Below, one piece after another: positions 61,897 to 64,000 of a DNA stretch of 64,000 nt. Each line of letters begins with the position of its first letter. Position 1 is the stretch's first letter. The notes beneath the pieces were generated by a model. That model searched no databases. It saw only the letters and a program-made list of their open reading frames with translations, and was not told where the DNA came from. Position numbers and translations under genes: made by a program. The stretch is from Hippophae tibetana (lineage: Eukaryota > Streptophyta > Magnoliopsida > Rosales > Elaeagnaceae): NCBI GenBank assembly GCA_037013495.1, contig CM072803.1, forward strand, positions 13,038,001 to 13,102,000, written 5' to 3'.

Positions 61897-62100
61897 TGCC
61901 CATTAAGAATCTTTCGGTTATGTTCCAAAAGAACTTTAAATGACAATGGAGAATAAATTCTAACTTAGGAGTATAAAATGGGGTATAGAGGTGCCTGCCA
62001 CAACGTTGACACACTAAAGGCAAGCCAACAAAGCTTCCTATACGAGTCATGCCTGATAAGATTTTGTTTTGGTCAAAACCCCACAATCTTTGCGAGTAAT
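61883..62100 (-). pseudogene. Possible LINE ORF1-like scrap (DUF4283 type)
   Basis: The minus-strand open stretch reads LWGFDQNKILSGMTRIGSFV followed by GLPL, reminiscent of the LSRIGSxIGxPL segment of plant DUF4283/LINE proteins, then loses similarity. Only about 30 residues are informative. Confidence 0.28.
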
Positions 62101-63060
62101 TAGATTTTTGCTTGGTGTAAAATTATTGGTGCTTGGACATTTTGATGTAATAGTTGAGACTAATTAAAACAGGAGACTAATAATGTGAGATGAAAAAAAT
62201 ACATTTTTTATTTATAGCTTGCACTAATTAAGTAAATTTTCCTTTTCATATTTTGATTGACGTGGATGACTAATAGTTTAGGATCAATTAATAAATAATA
62301 ATTTTTTAAAAATAATAATTTTAAAATTTGTAAATATCACTTATATTTAACTAATAAATTTTTAATATTAAAAAAAATTTGATACATTATTTCATTTTGT
62401 ACGTCGTCCAATTGACTATTACTCAAATTAAATTCGGATTATTAAGACCATTTTAATGTTGAATGCCAAATATGATATACTAATAAATGAATTGATCGAA
62501 CATATTAAATGAGTAATTATGAATTGTATTAATTGTAACTCTTAATGTAATAAAAATAATTTCTTTATACAAAATAAATATTCATAAAAAATATATTTAT
62601 TATATATACATTTTAGTATTTGTTGGTGTAAAAAAAACTAACGAAAAAAAAGAGCTTAAAAATGTATTTATTATATGAATATTTTGATATCTATTCGTAT
62701 AAAAACTTACAAAAAAGAGCACTCTTTGGTTAATGAACATTGTTCTTTATATACTATTTTTGGACTCGAACGGATGCATGGGTTGATAATTCAAATTTAA
62801 TAAATATATAGTAATATTGATTATCAAGGAATAATAATTATTCTTCTAAATTCCTTTATTTTATAAAAATAAAAGAAAAAAAGTAAGATTTTAAATATAA
62901 TTTTTTAAGTTACTTTTATATAATTGAAAAATTGATGTTAAAAATATTTTATAAAATGATTCGTAGAAATACTCTAAAAATAAATATTTAATTAATTAAC
63001 TACTTTAGTGATAAATAAATATATAATAATAACTATTTTATAAGCAATAGAATTCAAATA
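62101..63060. other. AT-rich intergenic DNA
   Basis: No gene. A single copy of the repeat unit that is tandem at 63570-64000 occurs here at about 62475-62600. Confidence 0.5.
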
Positions 63061-63069
63061 TAATATAAA

Positions 63070-63590
63070 AATGAGTGATTTACCAAAATAATTTCATAAC
63101 TTTATTTAGTAAATAAGTTAAATATAATAAAACTGTATATGAACTTATTCAATGAATACTTTTACTATCTAAGAAATTAATCTAATATGAATGATAGATA
63201 TGATTTAGATTGACTTTCATAAAAAAAAATTACTTTAAAACTATTTATATTAAGTGATTATTCTTTTTTTAATTAATGTGAGATATAATATGATATTAAC
63301 ATAAAAAATTATTAGGTCAACAAATATATGATATGTTTATAAGTGAACTAAACAAACACTAACAAAAAGTAATAGAAATTGAACTTATTCAATTACTGCT
63401 TTTAATGTATAGGAAGTTAATCCTACACGAAAAATAAGTAGACATGGTTTGATTGAATTTAATAAGCATTTTTTTGTTTTAAAATAATTTGTATTAGTCG
63501 GTTATTCTTTTTAAGTGATATGAGATAAGATATGATATCAACATGAAAATTATTAGTTTAATAAAAATATAATATACTCATAAGTGAATT
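63070..63590. repeat. ~260-bp direct duplication
   Basis: About 63095-63325 and 63375-63575 share GAACTTATTCAAT, GA(A/G)ATTAATC, TTAAGTGAT...GAGATA and AATTATTAG(G/T)T in order. Confidence 0.55.
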
Positions 63591-64000
63591 GATTGAACAC
63601 TCATTAAATGAGTAATTATTAACTGTATAAATTATCACACGTAATTTAATAAGAAAAATTGCTTTATACAAAATAAATATTCATAAAAAATGTTTTTATA
63701 TATGAACATTTAACAAAAATATGATATGTTTATAAGTGAATTAATCGAACACTCATTAAATTCGTAATCATTTGTTGTATGAAATGTCATCCTTAATATA
63801 ATAAAAGCAATTGTATTATACAAAATAATTCATAAAAATATATTTATTATATATAAATTCAAAAAAAATATAATCTCTTTATAAGCGAATTGATCAAACA
63901 GTCATTAAATATGTAATCATTAATAGTATGAAATATCACTCTTAATGTAATAAAAATAATTATATTGTACACAATAATTCATAAAAAATATATTTATTAT
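63570..64000. repeat. ~150-bp tandem repeat at the right edge
   Basis: Units begin near 63571, 63721 and 63870, each with ATAAG(T/C)GAATT(G/A)AT(C/T)(G/A)AAC, CATTAAAT, GTAAT(C/T)ATT and ACAAAATAA...ATTCATAAAAAAT. The array leaves the window; one outlying unit is at about 62475. Confidence 0.7.

Overview
The window is eudicot plant nuclear DNA. It is very AT-rich and intron-bearing, with a single host gene surrounded by layered transposable elements, an integrated pararetrovirus and long AT-rich stretches. I cannot name the species. The one host gene I can support is a SEPALLATA-clade MIKC MADS-box gene on the minus strand (10872-18011). It has eight exons, all with GT-AG junctions. Exon lengths of 185, 79, 62, 100, 42, 42, 152 and 94 nt give an open frame of 251 codons plus stop, with a C-terminal region most like the SEP4/AGL3 branch.

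Left part (1-10618): a minus-strand Ty3/gypsy element of Athila/Tat type runs off the left edge. It has a 2010-bp LTR (5004-7013), a GCGCCG-type primer binding site (4980-4997), a leader with repeats, an intact 445-codon gag, and then a second gag followed by protease and the start of reverse transcriptase. This element sits inside a truncated LTR of the same family in the opposite orientation (7014-7758). That LTR in turn lies inside a decayed Ty1/copia element (7759-10618), whose 3' LTR ends about 250 bp past the MADS stop codon.

Middle (18012-35900): the MADS promoter side, a possible SINE, several decayed dispersed repeat families, a broken minus-strand copia RT/RNase H fragment (24721-25530), possible copia LTR relics (26855-27960), and otherwise AT-rich sequence with no gene I can support.

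Endogenous pararetrovirus (about 36000-44169, plus strand): a heavily mutated caulimovirid copy with capsid/zinc-finger, protease, RT/RNase H and viroplasmin-like regions in order. A TATA box, a tRNA-Met-type primer binding site and the start of the next coding region follow. A 1439-bp gypsy solo LTR with a perfect GACTC target duplication splits it (39056-40494).

Right part (44170-58367): an approximately 9.9-kb CACTA (En/Spm) transposon, enlarged to 14.2 kb by a nested Ty1/copia element (44914-49210, 226-bp LTRs, AATAA target duplication). The CACTA carries, on the minus strand, a broken TNPD/TNP2-type transposase and a second gene joining a Transposase_24-like domain to a Ulp1/C48 cysteine protease whose His, Asp, Gln and Cys residues are all still readable. 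Its right end has a large inverted repeat built around GCGTCGGTTG-type subterminal motifs, and its 3' gene end is partly duplicated. The last 5.6 kb is AT-rich, with a possible LINE scrap, a 21-bp triplicate and a roughly 150-bp tandem repeat running off the right edge.

Nest order inferred from interruptions: the pararetrovirus was present first; the gypsy solo LTR and the CACTA entered it or its flank; the copia entered the CACTA. On the left, copia first, then gypsy LTR(+), then gypsy(-).
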